A stretch of DNA of 64,000 nucleotides from Amycolatopsis japonica (GCF_000732925.1 NZ_CP008953.1:4588001-4652000); one strand, 5' to 3'. Counted from the first letter of the stretch, positions 31,151-38,757 are shown. The notes: a model not told the origin generated them from the letters alone. Program-made: numbers and translations.

Positions 31151-31915
31151 ATGAGACTGCGTACCCTGCTGCGCGCCGCACTGATCCCGCTGGTCGCGGG
31201 CATGGCGGCGCTGGCCGTGTCGTCGCCGGTGGCAGCCCAGGAACCGGCGGAGATCGGCCCGGCCATCGTCGGCGGCGGACAGGCGACCGGCGACTTCCCG
31301 TGGATCGCGTCGCTCCAGGTCAACGGCAGTCACGGCTGCGGTGGTTCGCTGATCGCGTCGCAGTGGGTCGTGACGGCGGCGCACTGCATCCCGCAGCAGA
31401 CGCTCCAGCTGCGCATCGGCTCGAAGACCTGGCAGTACGGCGGTGTCCTGACCTCGGCGTCGCGCATGATCAAGCATCCGTACTACAGCGGGCAGGCCGG
31501 ACCGTACGACATCGCGCTGGTTCGGCTCTCGCAGCCGGTGCAGAACGCGCCGATCCGGATCGCCGACAGCTCGCCGGCGGCCGGGACCGGGGTCACGTTG
31601 TACGGCTGGGGCCAGACCTGCCCACAGCGTGGCTGCGAACCTAGGCCGCCCGCGAACCTGAAGCAGCTGAACACCCGCATCGATCCGGACAGCCGCTGCC
31701 AGGGCATCCAGGGGTCCTCGGAACTGTGCGTCTACAGCACGAACTACCAAACCGCCTGCTACGGCGACTCCGGCGGACCACTGGTCGTCCAGGGCGCACT
31801 GGCCGGCGCGACGAGCCGCGCGGGGCACAACAGCCCGTCGTGCGGTACCGGCGACACGATCTACACCGATGTCGTCGCTCATCGGCAATGGATCGCCTCC
31901 GTCACCGGGGTGTGA
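31151..31915 (+). CDS. secreted trypsin-like serine protease (S1A)
   Basis: 254-residue secreted endopeptidase. Signal peptide at residues 1-31 ending AVSSPVAAQ, a short propeptide, then the activation site IVGGGQATGDFPW. Catalytic His in TAAHC, Asp in YDIALVRL, Ser in CYGDSGGPL; two residues ahead of the usual position the specificity pocket has an acidic-compatible setting typical of bacterial trypsins. Paired cysteines (CGGS/AHC and others) form the disulphides. ATG 31151 follows GAGGAGG. It is probably under the divergent LysR. Confidence 0.93.
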   Translation: MRLRTLLRAALIPLVAGMAALAVSSPVAAQEPAEIGPAIVGGGQATGDFPWIASLQVNGSHGCGGSLIASQWVVTAAHCIPQQTLQLRIGSKTWQYGGVLTSASRMIKHPYYSGQAGPYDIALVRLSQPVQNAPIRIADSSPAAGTGVTLYGWGQTCPQRGCEPRPPANLKQLNTRIDPDSRCQGIQGSSELCVYSTNYQTACYGDSGGPLVVQGALAGATSRAGHNSPSCGTGDTIYTDVVAHRQWIASVTGV

Positions 31916-31921
31916 CCTTCG

Positions 31922-31991
31922 CGGTGCGGTGACCGGTGAACCGCACCGGGAAGGGGAGCCGGGCGGGCGCGTCGCAGGGACGCCCGCCCGG
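31922..31991. terminator. two consecutive hairpins between convergent genes
   Basis: CGGTGCGGT (31922-31930) pairs with ACCGCACCG (31940-31948), and CCGGGCGGGCG (31959-31969) pairs with CGCCCGCCCGG (31981-31991). They fill the gap between the trypsin gene and the convergent small secreted-protein gene and can act for both. Confidence 0.7.
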
Positions 31992-31998
31992 TTCCCGT

Positions 31999-32244
31999 TC
32001 AGCGCTGGATGCAGTCGAGACCCAGTCCGAACGCAGTGACGACGTACTGACAGATATGCGTCGCGTGCACCTCGTCGGTTTCCAGGCAACCCACCGGGAC
32101 GCCCAGGAGGTCGACCGCGCACGACGCGTAGAACTGATTCGGGCTGCCGGGCACCGGGTCCGCGGCGGCGGGCGAGGCGGTGAAGGCGCCCGCGGAGACC
32201 AAGAACGTGACAGCGGCCGCCGCAGCGGCGATTCGAGACTTCAT
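31999..32244 (-). CDS. small secreted four-cysteine protein
   Basis: 81-residue protein with a clear signal peptide (MKSRIAAAAAAVTFLVSAGA, cut after ASPAAA) leaving a mature peptide of about 50 residues. The mature part has four cysteines (YASCAVD, VGCLETD, HICQYV, LDCIQR), enough for two disulphides. ATG 32244 has GGAGAG upstream; the longer frame lacks this. No family recognised. Its position between a secreted trypsin and a lipoprotein raises the idea of a protease inhibitor or extracellular peptide, but nothing in the sequence proves it. Confidence 0.75.
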   Translation of the reverse strand: MKSRIAAAAAAVTFLVSAGAFTASPAAADPVPGSPNQFYASCAVDLLGVPVGCLETDEVHATHICQYVVTAFGLGLDCIQR

Positions 32245-32333
32245 CGTTCTCTCCTTTTCTTCCCCTGGCGGGTCGATGTCCCGCGTATTCCCCGGATCCG
32301 GCCGGTTCACCTGCCGATCACCGGAAAGTGTCA

Positions 32334-32401
32334 CGGTGACGTACACCGATGACGTCGTCCGACGGGCGCCGCGGTCCGCAGGCCGGTCCTAGCTTGAGTT
32401 C
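32334..32401 (+). promoter_or_regulatory. leaderless activator-type promoter of the DUF6130 gene
   Basis: GACGTAC, then GATGACGTCGTCCGACGG, then TAGCTT ending seven bases before the ATG. It aligns without gaps with 21811-21878. Confidence 0.6.
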
Positions 32402-32866
32402 ATGCCCGTCTTGGGGAAACTCGCCCTCGCCACCGCCGTTCTGCTCACCGCCGCGTGCGGCGCTCCCCCGGCTGCGCCCGCACCTCCTGGTGCGGCCGCC
32501 GGCTGGTCGCCCGCTCCCGTCGTGCCGCTGCCTTCGCAACCGCCGCCTTCGCTGGTCGTGGACGCGCCCTTGCCCGAACAGCTGGCGATGGGGCTGGTCG
32601 TGCTGCGGTACCGGGCGGAAAACCTCCGGATCGTGCCGGTCTACGGCCCGGCCGCGCTGGACGTTTCGCCGCGGATCGGCCACATCCACGTGACCGTCGA
32701 CGACGCCGCGTGGCACTGGGCGGACGGCAGCGGGGAACCGCTGATCATCCAGTCACTGCCGGCGGGGCCGCACAAGGTGTGGATCGGTCTCGCCGATCCG
32801 ACGCACAAGATCCTCGACGAGAAGACGGTGAACTTCGTCGTTCCCGTCCACAGTGGACACCACTGA
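32402..32866 (+). CDS. DUF6130-like lipoprotein
   Basis: 154-residue protein. Lipobox LLTAACGAPP puts the lipid-modified cysteine at residue 19, so the protein is anchored on the outer face of the membrane. A Pro/Ala-rich linker to about residue 55 is followed by a compact beta domain (IGHIHVTVDDAAWHWAD, LPAGPHKVWIGLADPTHKIL) typical of DUF6130 proteins, a family of unknown function. Histidines cluster in this domain and at the C-terminus (HSGHH), which could bind metal. The promoter matches those of the SARP and Ohr genes, suggesting co-regulation. Confidence 0.85.
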   Translation: MPVLGKLALATAVLLTAACGAPPAAPAPPGAAAGWSPAPVVPLPSQPPPSLVVDAPLPEQLAMGLVVLRYRAENLRIVPVYGPAALDVSPRIGHIHVTVDDAAWHWADGSGEPLIIQSLPAGPHKVWIGLADPTHKILDEKTVNFVVPVHSGHH

Positions 32867-32907
32867 AAAGTCTGCCTTCAGCCGTCTCTGAAATCCTGGA
32901 GTTCCCC

Positions 32908-33996
32908 ATGGCACTCGATCAGTACTACCTGCTCGGCCGCTCCGGACTGCGCGTCAGCCGGATCGCGCTCGGCACGATGAACTTCGGCACCGGCGGTTTC
33001 CATGCCGCATACGGAAAAACCGAGGACGAGGTCCGCCCGATCTTCCGCGAGTATCTCGACGCGGGCGGGAACTTCGTCGACACCGCGGACTTCTACACCG
33101 CGGGCGAAAGCGAGACCATCCTCGGCCGCCTCATCGCCGAGGCGAACGTGCGCGACCGGGTCGTGCTCACCACCAAGTACACCAACAGTGTCGACCCCGG
33201 CGACCCGAACGCCGGCGGCAACGGCCGCAAACATCTGATCACGGCACTCGAAGCGTCGTTGCGACGGCTGGGCACCGACCACGTCGACCTGTTCCTGCTG
33301 CACACCTGGGACCGCGTCACTCCGGTCGAAGAGGTGATGCGCACGTTCGACGACCTGGTGCGCGTGGGAAAGATCCGCTATGCCGGGCTTTCCGACGTAC
33401 CCGCTTGGTACGCCGCCCGGGCGCAGAGCTTCGCCGAGGCGAACGCGCTGACCCCGGTCGTCAACCTTCAGCTGCCCTACTCGCTCGTCGAGCGGACCAT
33501 CGAGACGGAACACGTGCCGATGGGGCACCATCTCGGTCTCGGCGTCACCGCGTGGAGCCCGTTGGCAGGCGGATTCCTCACCGGCAAGTACCGGCCGGGC
33601 GAGACGCCGTCCGGCCAAGGCAGGCTGAGCGATCCGGGGAACCCCGGGAAGTCGTGGACGGACCGGGACTGGGCGTTGCTGAAGCCGCTGGAGAAGGTCG
33701 CCGAAGAACTCGGTGTCACGATGGCGCAGGTCGCGATCAACTGGGTCGCGACGCAGCCGGGTGTCGCGGCCGCGATCGTCGGGGCGAGCAGTGCGGAGCA
33801 GCTGGGCAAGAGCATGGCGGCGCTGGACTTCGAACTGCCGCCGGATTTGCGGGCGCTCCTCGACGAGGCGAGTGCTGTCCCGCCGGAGTCGGTGTATCGG
33901 ATGTTCACGGCCGAGTATCAGAATTGGGTGGTGTCGCCTGGGGTGAAGGTCGGGGACAAGCCTGCGGGGTATGCGCCTGGGGTTCGGAACTGGTGA
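32908..33996 (+). CDS. aldo/keto reductase
   Basis: NADPH-dependent oxidoreductase of 362 residues with the (alpha/beta)8 barrel of the AKR superfamily. The catalytic tetrad is visible: Asp and Tyr in VDTADFYTAGESE, Lys in VVLTTKY, His in LFLLHTWDR. The C-terminal cofactor segment is AAIVGASSAEQLGKSM. Length and motifs fit the YajO/Gfo-like AKR group acting on sugar- or quinone-like carbonyls; the substrate is unknown. ATG 32908 is the first start that gives a complete barrel; the frame upstream is a shadow of the lipoprotein gene. Confidence 0.9.
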   Translation: MALDQYYLLGRSGLRVSRIALGTMNFGTGGFHAAYGKTEDEVRPIFREYLDAGGNFVDTADFYTAGESETILGRLIAEANVRDRVVLTTKYTNSVDPGDPNAGGNGRKHLITALEASLRRLGTDHVDLFLLHTWDRVTPVEEVMRTFDDLVRVGKIRYAGLSDVPAWYAARAQSFAEANALTPVVNLQLPYSLVERTIETEHVPMGHHLGLGVTAWSPLAGGFLTGKYRPGETPSGQGRLSDPGNPGKSWTDRDWALLKPLEKVAEELGVTMAQVAINWVATQPGVAAAIVGASSAEQLGKSMAALDFELPPDLRALLDEASAVPPESVYRMFTAEYQNWVVSPGVKVGDKPAGYAPGVRNW

Positions 33997-33999
33997 GCT

Positions 34000-34383
34000 G
34001 TTGCCGGTTTGCGGCTATGGACTCAGCGTCATGTGATCAGCCGGTTGCCGTTTTCTGGCGACGGGCCGGGATGGCCCGGGTCGCGAGCCGACCTCGCGTG
34101 AGGGTGTCGCCGTTTCTCGGCAACGGGCTGGGCGGGGCCAGCCATGTACGACCGCAGCCGTCCGACCGGTTGCCGTTTTCCGGCAACTGCCCAAAGCAGC
34201 ACGTAGCGAAGTCCCGGGCACGCGAGTCCGTCGCCGTTTACCGGCAACAGACTGGGCGGGGCTAGCCTCACAGGCAACTCCACACCATCGCCAGGGTAAG
34301 AACGATTACCGTTTCAGGGCAGCGCGTCGCGGGCCGCCCAACAGGACTGCCGCCTGGCTGGTCTGTCGCCGTTTTCCGGCAAC
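34000..34383. repeat. array of short palindromic repeats
   Basis: The palindrome GTYGCCGTTTNCYGGCAAC (stem GTTGCCG/CGGCAAC, 5-base loop) occurs at 34044, 34106, 34170, 34230 and 34365, with a decayed copy at 34304 and a partial one at 34000. Centre spacing is 62, 64, 60, 74 and 61 bases. Spacers are 41-45 bases apart from one of 55; those after the second and fourth copies share CTGGGCGGGGC-AGCC, giving a 124-base higher-order period. This is the whole content of the 403-base gap between convergent genes; no gene is visible in it. Confidence 0.8.
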
Positions 34384-34399
34384 GCGCCCCCAAGCCCGC

Positions 34400-34963
34400 T
34401 CAAGAACCCCCAGAGTTCTTCCGCTGATTCGCCTGAAACCGCGCCTTCTTCTGCCGATTCCCGCACGTGTTCATGTCACACCACCTACGCGTGCGGCTCT
34501 GACTGGTGTCGAAGAAGGCAGCCATACACGTAGGCGACGCGCACAAGGCCATCTTCCCGTCCCGTTCGCCCGAGATGATGCTGATCGCGTCGGCGGCGAT
34601 CACACTCAGGGCGTCTTCGACGTCGGCGACCCGCCATCGCCGTTCCCCGTCGGGCGTCAGGACGGCCGCGGCCCGCCCCTGGACACTGCGGTCGTTGATG
34701 ACCTGGACGGCGCCGGCAGGCAGGGCTTCCCGGGTCGCGGTCGCGGTCGCGGCGGCGTGGATCGCTTCCCTCAGCTCCCGGGCGAGGTCGAGCTGGGCCG
34801 CGGTGCAGGACTCCACGGCCAGGCCGCTCACGGCCAGCCAGTCCACGAGCCGCTGCGGTGTGGGAATGCGCTCCACGGCCTCACCACGACGCTCCGTCAG
34901 AGTCGCCGTGAAGCTGGTCGCCAGCACGCTGCCGAGGCGGAAGTCGGGAAAGCCGGAACGCAT
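34400..34963 (-). CDS. CGNR zinc-finger (ABATE-domain) transcriptional regulator
   Basis: 187-residue putative stress-response regulator. The first ~135 residues are the ABATE domain; the C-terminus is the CGNR zinc finger with cysteines in LCASPTC and WCDMNTCGNRQKK, whose basic end binds DNA. In related operons this family regulates a neighbouring enzyme gene. Here the epoxide hydrolase is divergent, 77 bases away, with an inverted repeat between, so it is the obvious target. TAAGGT lies six bases before its ATG, again a leaderless pattern. Confidence 0.88.
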   Translation of the reverse strand: MRSGFPDFRLGSVLATSFTATLTERRGEAVERIPTPQRLVDWLAVSGLAVESCTAAQLDLARELREAIHAAATATATREALPAGAVQVINDRSVQGRAAAVLTPDGERRWRVADVEDALSVIAADAISIISGERDGKMALCASPTCMAAFFDTSQSRTRRWCDMNTCGNRQKKARFQANQRKNSGGS

Positions 34964-34971
34964 GGAACCAC

Positions 34972-35025
34972 CTTAGCCGGTTGCGCCCGGACGGGGCGAA
35001 CTGTTAGAACCGTCTTAGCCGGTTC
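34972..35025. promoter_or_regulatory. candidate CGNR-regulator operators
   Basis: GAACCG-N7-CGGTTC at 35007-35025 is a perfect 6-bp inverted repeat. Its half CTTAGCCGGTT is repeated directly at 34972-34982 and 35014-35024 (42-base spacing). Both sit between the CGNR gene and the epoxide hydrolase. Confidence 0.5.
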
Positions 35026-35040
35026 CGAAGAGGAGGTCCC

Positions 35041-36180
35041 ATGACCAGCGAAGTGCAAGCCTTCGAAGCCCACGCGACCGACGCCGACCTCGACGATCTG
35101 CGTGCGCGATTGGCCACGGCGCGGCTACCGGAAGCCGAGACGGTCCCCCGCTGGGGCCAGGGCGTTCCGCTCGCCGATCTGATCGAGGTCGTGGACTACT
35201 GGCGCACCGGATACGACTGGCGGTGGTTCGAAAAGCGCCTCGACCGGATCGGCCAGTTCCGCACGACCATCGACGGCCTGGGGATCCACTTCCTGCACCG
35301 CCGGTCCACCCGCGCGGACGCCACTCCCCTGGTCCTGACGCACGGCTGGCCGGGCAGCATCGCCGAGTTCGTCGATGTGGTGGACGAACTGGCCGAACCG
35401 GCGGACCCGGACACACCGGCGTGCCACGTCGTGGTCCCGTCGCTGCCGGGCTTCGGTTACAGCGACAAACCGGCCACCACCGGCTGGGGAACCGAAAAGA
35501 TCGCGGCCGCCTGGGTCGAACTGATGGGCAGGCTCGGCTACGACAGGTTCGCGGCCCACGGCGGCGACTGGGGCGGCAACATCACCACGGTCCTCGGCGG
35601 CAGGTTCCCGGAACACGTTCTCGGCATCCACACGACGTTCGCGGAGGGACCGCCCGGGCTGACGACGGAGGGGCTGACCCCGGCCGAGCGCGAGTGGACC
35701 GAGGAAACCCACGACTTCTGGCATCACCGCGCCGCCTATGCCAAGCAGCAGGCGACCCGCCCGCAGACCATCGGCTACTCGCTCGTCGACTCACCGGTGG
35801 GCCTGCTCGCCTGGATCCTCGACAAGTTCGCGGAATGGTCGGACACCGAGGACAGCCCGTTCGAGACGATCTCCCGGGACCGCATCCTCGACGACGTCAC
35901 CCTGTACTGGCTGACCCGGACCGGCGCGTCATCGGCCCGCATCTACTACGAAAGCCACAACTCCCTCGATCCCGAACTCCGCGTCGACGTCCCGGCGGCG
36001 ATCACCGTCTATCCCCGCGACATCGAGAAATATCCGCGCCCCTGGGCGCAGGAGCGGTACCGGCGGATCGTCCGCTGGAGGTCGCCCGAAGCAGGCGGGC
36101 ATTTCCCGTCGCTGGAGGTCCCCGGGTATTTCGTCAAGGATCTGCAGGAGGGCCTCGCGGCCGTACGGCAAGCGGTATAG
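35041..36180 (+). CDS. epoxide hydrolase (EHN-domain alpha/beta hydrolase)
   Basis: 379-residue microsomal-type epoxide hydrolase that opens epoxides to diols. The N-terminal EHN region (VQAFEAHATDADLDDLRARL) is followed by the alpha/beta-hydrolase core: oxyanion motif THGWPGS, nucleophile Asp in HGGDWGGN, and catalytic His in AGGHFPSLEVP; active-site tyrosines lie in the lid. ATG 35041 has GAGGAGG at ideal distance. No signal peptide, so cytoplasmic. It is probably controlled by the divergent CGNR regulator and serves detoxification. Confidence 0.92.
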   Translation: MTSEVQAFEAHATDADLDDLRARLATARLPEAETVPRWGQGVPLADLIEVVDYWRTGYDWRWFEKRLDRIGQFRTTIDGLGIHFLHRRSTRADATPLVLTHGWPGSIAEFVDVVDELAEPADPDTPACHVVVPSLPGFGYSDKPATTGWGTEKIAAAWVELMGRLGYDRFAAHGGDWGGNITTVLGGRFPEHVLGIHTTFAEGPPGLTTEGLTPAEREWTEETHDFWHHRAAYAKQQATRPQTIGYSLVDSPVGLLAWILDKFAEWSDTEDSPFETISRDRILDDVTLYWLTRTGASSARIYYESHNSLDPELRVDVPAAITVYPRDIEKYPRPWAQERYRRIVRWRSPEAGGHFPSLEVPGYFVKDLQEGLAAVRQAV

Positions 36181-36184
36181 GTCG

Positions 36185-37204
36185 TTATACGACCCTCGAG
36201 ACGGGGCCGCCCGCCATCACCCGGTCGTAGATCGCCCTCAGCCACGGCTGCCGAACGGCTGGAAGCCGCGCCAGCGTGTGCAGGAAGACGTCCCGTGCGG
36301 GCGAGAAGGGCCCGCTCGGATGCTTCGGCAGCGGGTCGTCCCGGAGAACACCCACCGGCATGACTCCGGAAGCCGGGGCGGTCACCGGGTCCTGACCGAA
36401 AGCCAGCCACGTCCACACCTCGGCCGCCAGCGGGACGACGTCGGTCGCGCCCGAATGCGGCCACGGCCGCCCGGTCACCGGGTGCCGCGGCACGAGCGCG
36501 ATGTCGTCGGCATCCGGCTCTCCAGGGCCCGCGAGCGCCAGAGCCCGATGCGGTGAGCTGGACGAAGGCAGGGCAAGAGCCGGGCCGAAGACGTCGGCGA
36601 CCAGGCCGTCCTGCACTGCGATCGTCCCGCCGCCGGAAACCGCGAACAGACGGGCCAGCGCGTCACCGACGGCCGCCTCCCAATACGCGTTCCACGCCCC
36701 TGAGGGTTCGACCGGCGGTACTCCTTCGACGGTCCAGTCGTCGGCAGGAGGTTCTCCCGCCGGTTCGAACCGCACGGAGTCCGGGAGGAACCGCACCTCC
36801 TGCCAGCGCGAGCAGTCGTCGATCCGGCTCCCCACTTCCAGGCCGCACCGGGCGCAAGCGAGATTGGGGCCGTCCCGCCCGTCCACGCCGTAGCAGTAGC
36901 CGTCGCATCGTTCCGGGATCAGCACGGTCCCGCGAGTGTCCCCCGGCGCGACCACGATCGATCCGGCGGGCCCGTGCGAAAGCAGGCCGACGGGCGCGAA
37001 CAGACTTCGAGCTTCGGCTTCGGCCTCGTTCCACGGTCGCCACGGCGGACCGAACGGCTCGGGGTCGACGGCGTAGCTCCCCGCCCGCATGAGCGGCGGC
37101 AGAAGGGCGTGCCCGTAACGGTTGTGCGCGTGCACCGGGAGAGCGACCGGCGAGACCGGCACGGTCAGTTCGGCGGCGCAGCCCGCACAACTGAACACGA
37201 CCAC
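36185..37204 (-). CDS. hypothetical protein with cysteine-pair motifs
   Basis: 339-residue protein not recognised as a family member. It begins with a zinc-ribbon-like pair (FSCAGCAAEL), has further cysteines in CDGYCYG and LACARCG near residues 105-120 that could complete a metal site, and ends in a helical domain. The middle (SSSSPHRALALAGPG) is low in features. No signal peptide or membrane segment. It follows the shortened hydrolase by 27 bases in the same operon and ends four bases from the convergent epoxide hydrolase gene. Similar proteins occur in filamentous actinomycetes, but I cannot assign a function. Confidence 0.72.
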   Translation of the reverse strand: MVVFSCAGCAAELTVPVSPVALPVHAHNRYGHALLPPLMRAGSYAVDPEPFGPPWRPWNEAEAEARSLFAPVGLLSHGPAGSIVVAPGDTRGTVLIPERCDGYCYGVDGRDGPNLACARCGLEVGSRIDDCSRWQEVRFLPDSVRFEPAGEPPADDWTVEGVPPVEPSGAWNAYWEAAVGDALARLFAVSGGGTIAVQDGLVADVFGPALALPSSSSPHRALALAGPGEPDADDIALVPRHPVTGRPWPHSGATDVVPLAAEVWTWLAFGQDPVTAPASGVMPVGVLRDDPLPKHPSGPFSPARDVFLHTLARLPAVRQPWLRAIYDRVMAGGPVSRVV

Positions 37205-37231
37205 CGCACCCTCCCCAGGCAGATGTCCAGA

Positions 37232-37615
37232 TTACGCCGGGCCGAGGAACTCTCCCGCCACCGCCGCGAACTCCTCCGGCCTGCTGCCGTGCACCCGATG
37301 CCCCGCGTCCTCGACGACCAGCCGCCGCACCCTCCCGGGCAGCCTCTGGGCGAGCAGCACGGCGACCCGGCCGCCCATCGAATGGCCGACCAGGTCCGCT
37401 TCGTCCCCGAGGAGCTCGGCGACGCCGTCGGCCATCGCGTCGAGCGAGTAGTTCTCGACGTGGGCGCTGTCGCCGTGCCCCGGCAGGTCGACGGCCACGA
37501 CACGACGAGCCAGGCGACCGGCGAAATCGTCCCAAGTGCCCGTATTGCTGCCCAGGGCATGCAGCAGGACGACGGGCACCCCACCGGACGGGCCGGTCTC
37601 CCGGAAGGCGAGCAT
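37232..37615 (-). CDS. internally shortened alpha/beta hydrolase
   Basis: 127-residue protein, half the usual ~250. It has strand beta-3/oxyanion segment VVLLHALGSNTGTW, DLPGHGDS, and the nucleophile elbow VGHSMGG. Directly after RRLVVED it continues with AGHRVHGSRPEEFAAVAGEF, which is the catalytic-His end of a normal family member. The cap, strands 6-7 and the catalytic acid are therefore missing without any frameshift. It overlaps the dehydrogenase stop by ATGA, so the operon structure is intact. It may be inactive, or a decayed gene still in frame. Confidence 0.75.
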   Translation of the reverse strand: MLAFRETGPSGGVPVVLLHALGSNTGTWDDFAGRLARRVVAVDLPGHGDSAHVENYSLDAMADGVAELLGDEADLVGHSMGGRVAVLLAQRLPGRVRRLVVEDAGHRVHGSRPEEFAAVAGEFLGPA

Positions 37616-38622
37616 CAGGCCCGCAGATGCGCCCGGTCCGGCGCGACGGCATGCCGCAGCGGCTCCCCGAGGACGAACCGCCGCAGCTCACCGGCCACGA
37701 GTTCGCCCATCCGGGCACGCTCGGCGCCCAGCGCGCCTGCCAGATGCGGGGTGAGCACCACGTTCGGCAACGTGTACAGCGGCGAGTCCGGCTCCGGCGG
37801 TTCGGGCCAGGTGACGTCGAGGATCGCCGTGAGATCGGGACGTTCGGCCAGCACCGGGACGACCGACCGCTCGTCGACGACGGCGCCGCGGGCGGTGTTG
37901 ATCAGGGTCGCGCCGATACCCATCCTGGCCACCAGCTCACCGTCGACCAGCCCTTCGGTCTCCGGGAGCAGCGGCGCGTGCAGGCTCACCACGGGACACG
38001 TGGCGAACAGTTCCTCCAGGCCCACCAGCCGCACGCCGAGGCCTTCGGCGGTCGCCGGGTCGACGACGGGGTCGCTCGCGAGCACTTCCACGTCGAAACC
38101 ACGCAAATGCGACGCGACGAGAGCACCGATCTCGCCGAGGCCCAGCAGGCCGACGCGGGACCGGTAGGCGCCCGCGACCCGCGGATCCGGCGGATAGGCG
38201 CGCCGCTCCCGGATCTCGCGGGAGATGCGGTGCACCTGCTTGAGTCCTAAGAGGACCTGGGCCAGGGTGAACTCGGCGACCGGGACGGCGTTCGCGGCCG
38301 CGGCGGACACGATCGGCAGCTCGCGCGCCCAGAACTCGGGCGTGGTCAGCGGCCGGACCGAGCCGGCCGCGACGAGCACGGCCCGCAGGTCCCGCGCGTG
38401 TCCCAAAAGGACGGAGTCCAGCACCGGGGCACCCCAGCCGGACAGCAGGATCTCGACGCCTTCCAGTGCCGACGGGTCCTCCGCCAGCCGCTCTCGGGTG
38501 AGCGGCTCACGCAGGTCCACCAGCGTTTCGATCTCCTTCACCACGGCCTCGGGGTATACGTCGCCGCGGCGGCGTTCCTCCATCACGAGAAGTGCCGTCG
38601 GCCGGTGTTGCTGCTCGGTCAT
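37615..38622 (-). CDS. D-isomer-specific 2-hydroxyacid dehydrogenase
   Basis: 335-residue NAD-dependent dehydrogenase. Rossmann motif GLLGLGEIGALVASHL near residue 155; catalytic Arg in NTARGAVVDE; the acidic partner in ILDVTWPEPPEPDSPL; catalytic His in LTPHLAGA. The family reduces 2-keto acids such as glyoxylate or hydroxypyruvate; the substrate here is not predictable. It is the first gene of a three-gene minus-strand operon and is divergent from the sugar-transport operon at 38805, so it might share its carbohydrate-related control (inference). Confidence 0.9.
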   Translation of the reverse strand: MTEQQHRPTALLVMEERRRGDVYPEAVVKEIETLVDLREPLTRERLAEDPSALEGVEILLSGWGAPVLDSVLLGHARDLRAVLVAAGSVRPLTTPEFWARELPIVSAAAANAVPVAEFTLAQVLLGLKQVHRISREIRERRAYPPDPRVAGAYRSRVGLLGLGEIGALVASHLRGFDVEVLASDPVVDPATAEGLGVRLVGLEELFATCPVVSLHAPLLPETEGLVDGELVARMGIGATLINTARGAVVDERSVVPVLAERPDLTAILDVTWPEPPEPDSPLYTLPNVVLTPHLAGALGAERARMGELVAGELRRFVLGEPLRHAVAPDRAHLRA

Positions 38623-38742
38623 CCCTACCTCCGGCGGCGACCATACATCGGATGCTTAAGCCGGTCCACGCACGGCGAGTCTCGCGCAGAGGCAAACACG
38701 GGCGATTGAAATTCGTAATGATCGGACCATTGACCGGAGACC

Positions 38743-38757
38743 GGGAAAGCGCTTACC
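38743..38757 (+). promoter_or_regulatory. LacI-type operator candidate
   Basis: GGGAAAGCGCTTACC contains the 8-bp palindrome AAGCGCTT (38747-38754), typical of LacI/CcpA-type operators with a central CG. It lies about 50 bases before the binding-protein gene of the polysaccharide cluster, whose LacI regulator is at 44819. Confidence 0.5.

Noticed and set aside
32455..32907. Extension of the aldo/keto reductase frame
   Set aside because: It is an out-of-frame shadow of the DUF6130 gene; the reductase barrel starts at 32908.
34000..34383. CRISPR array
   Set aside because: Repeats are only 19 bases, imperfect, with spacers that are partly related to each other, and no cas gene is within the window. 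Listed as a palindromic repeat array instead.
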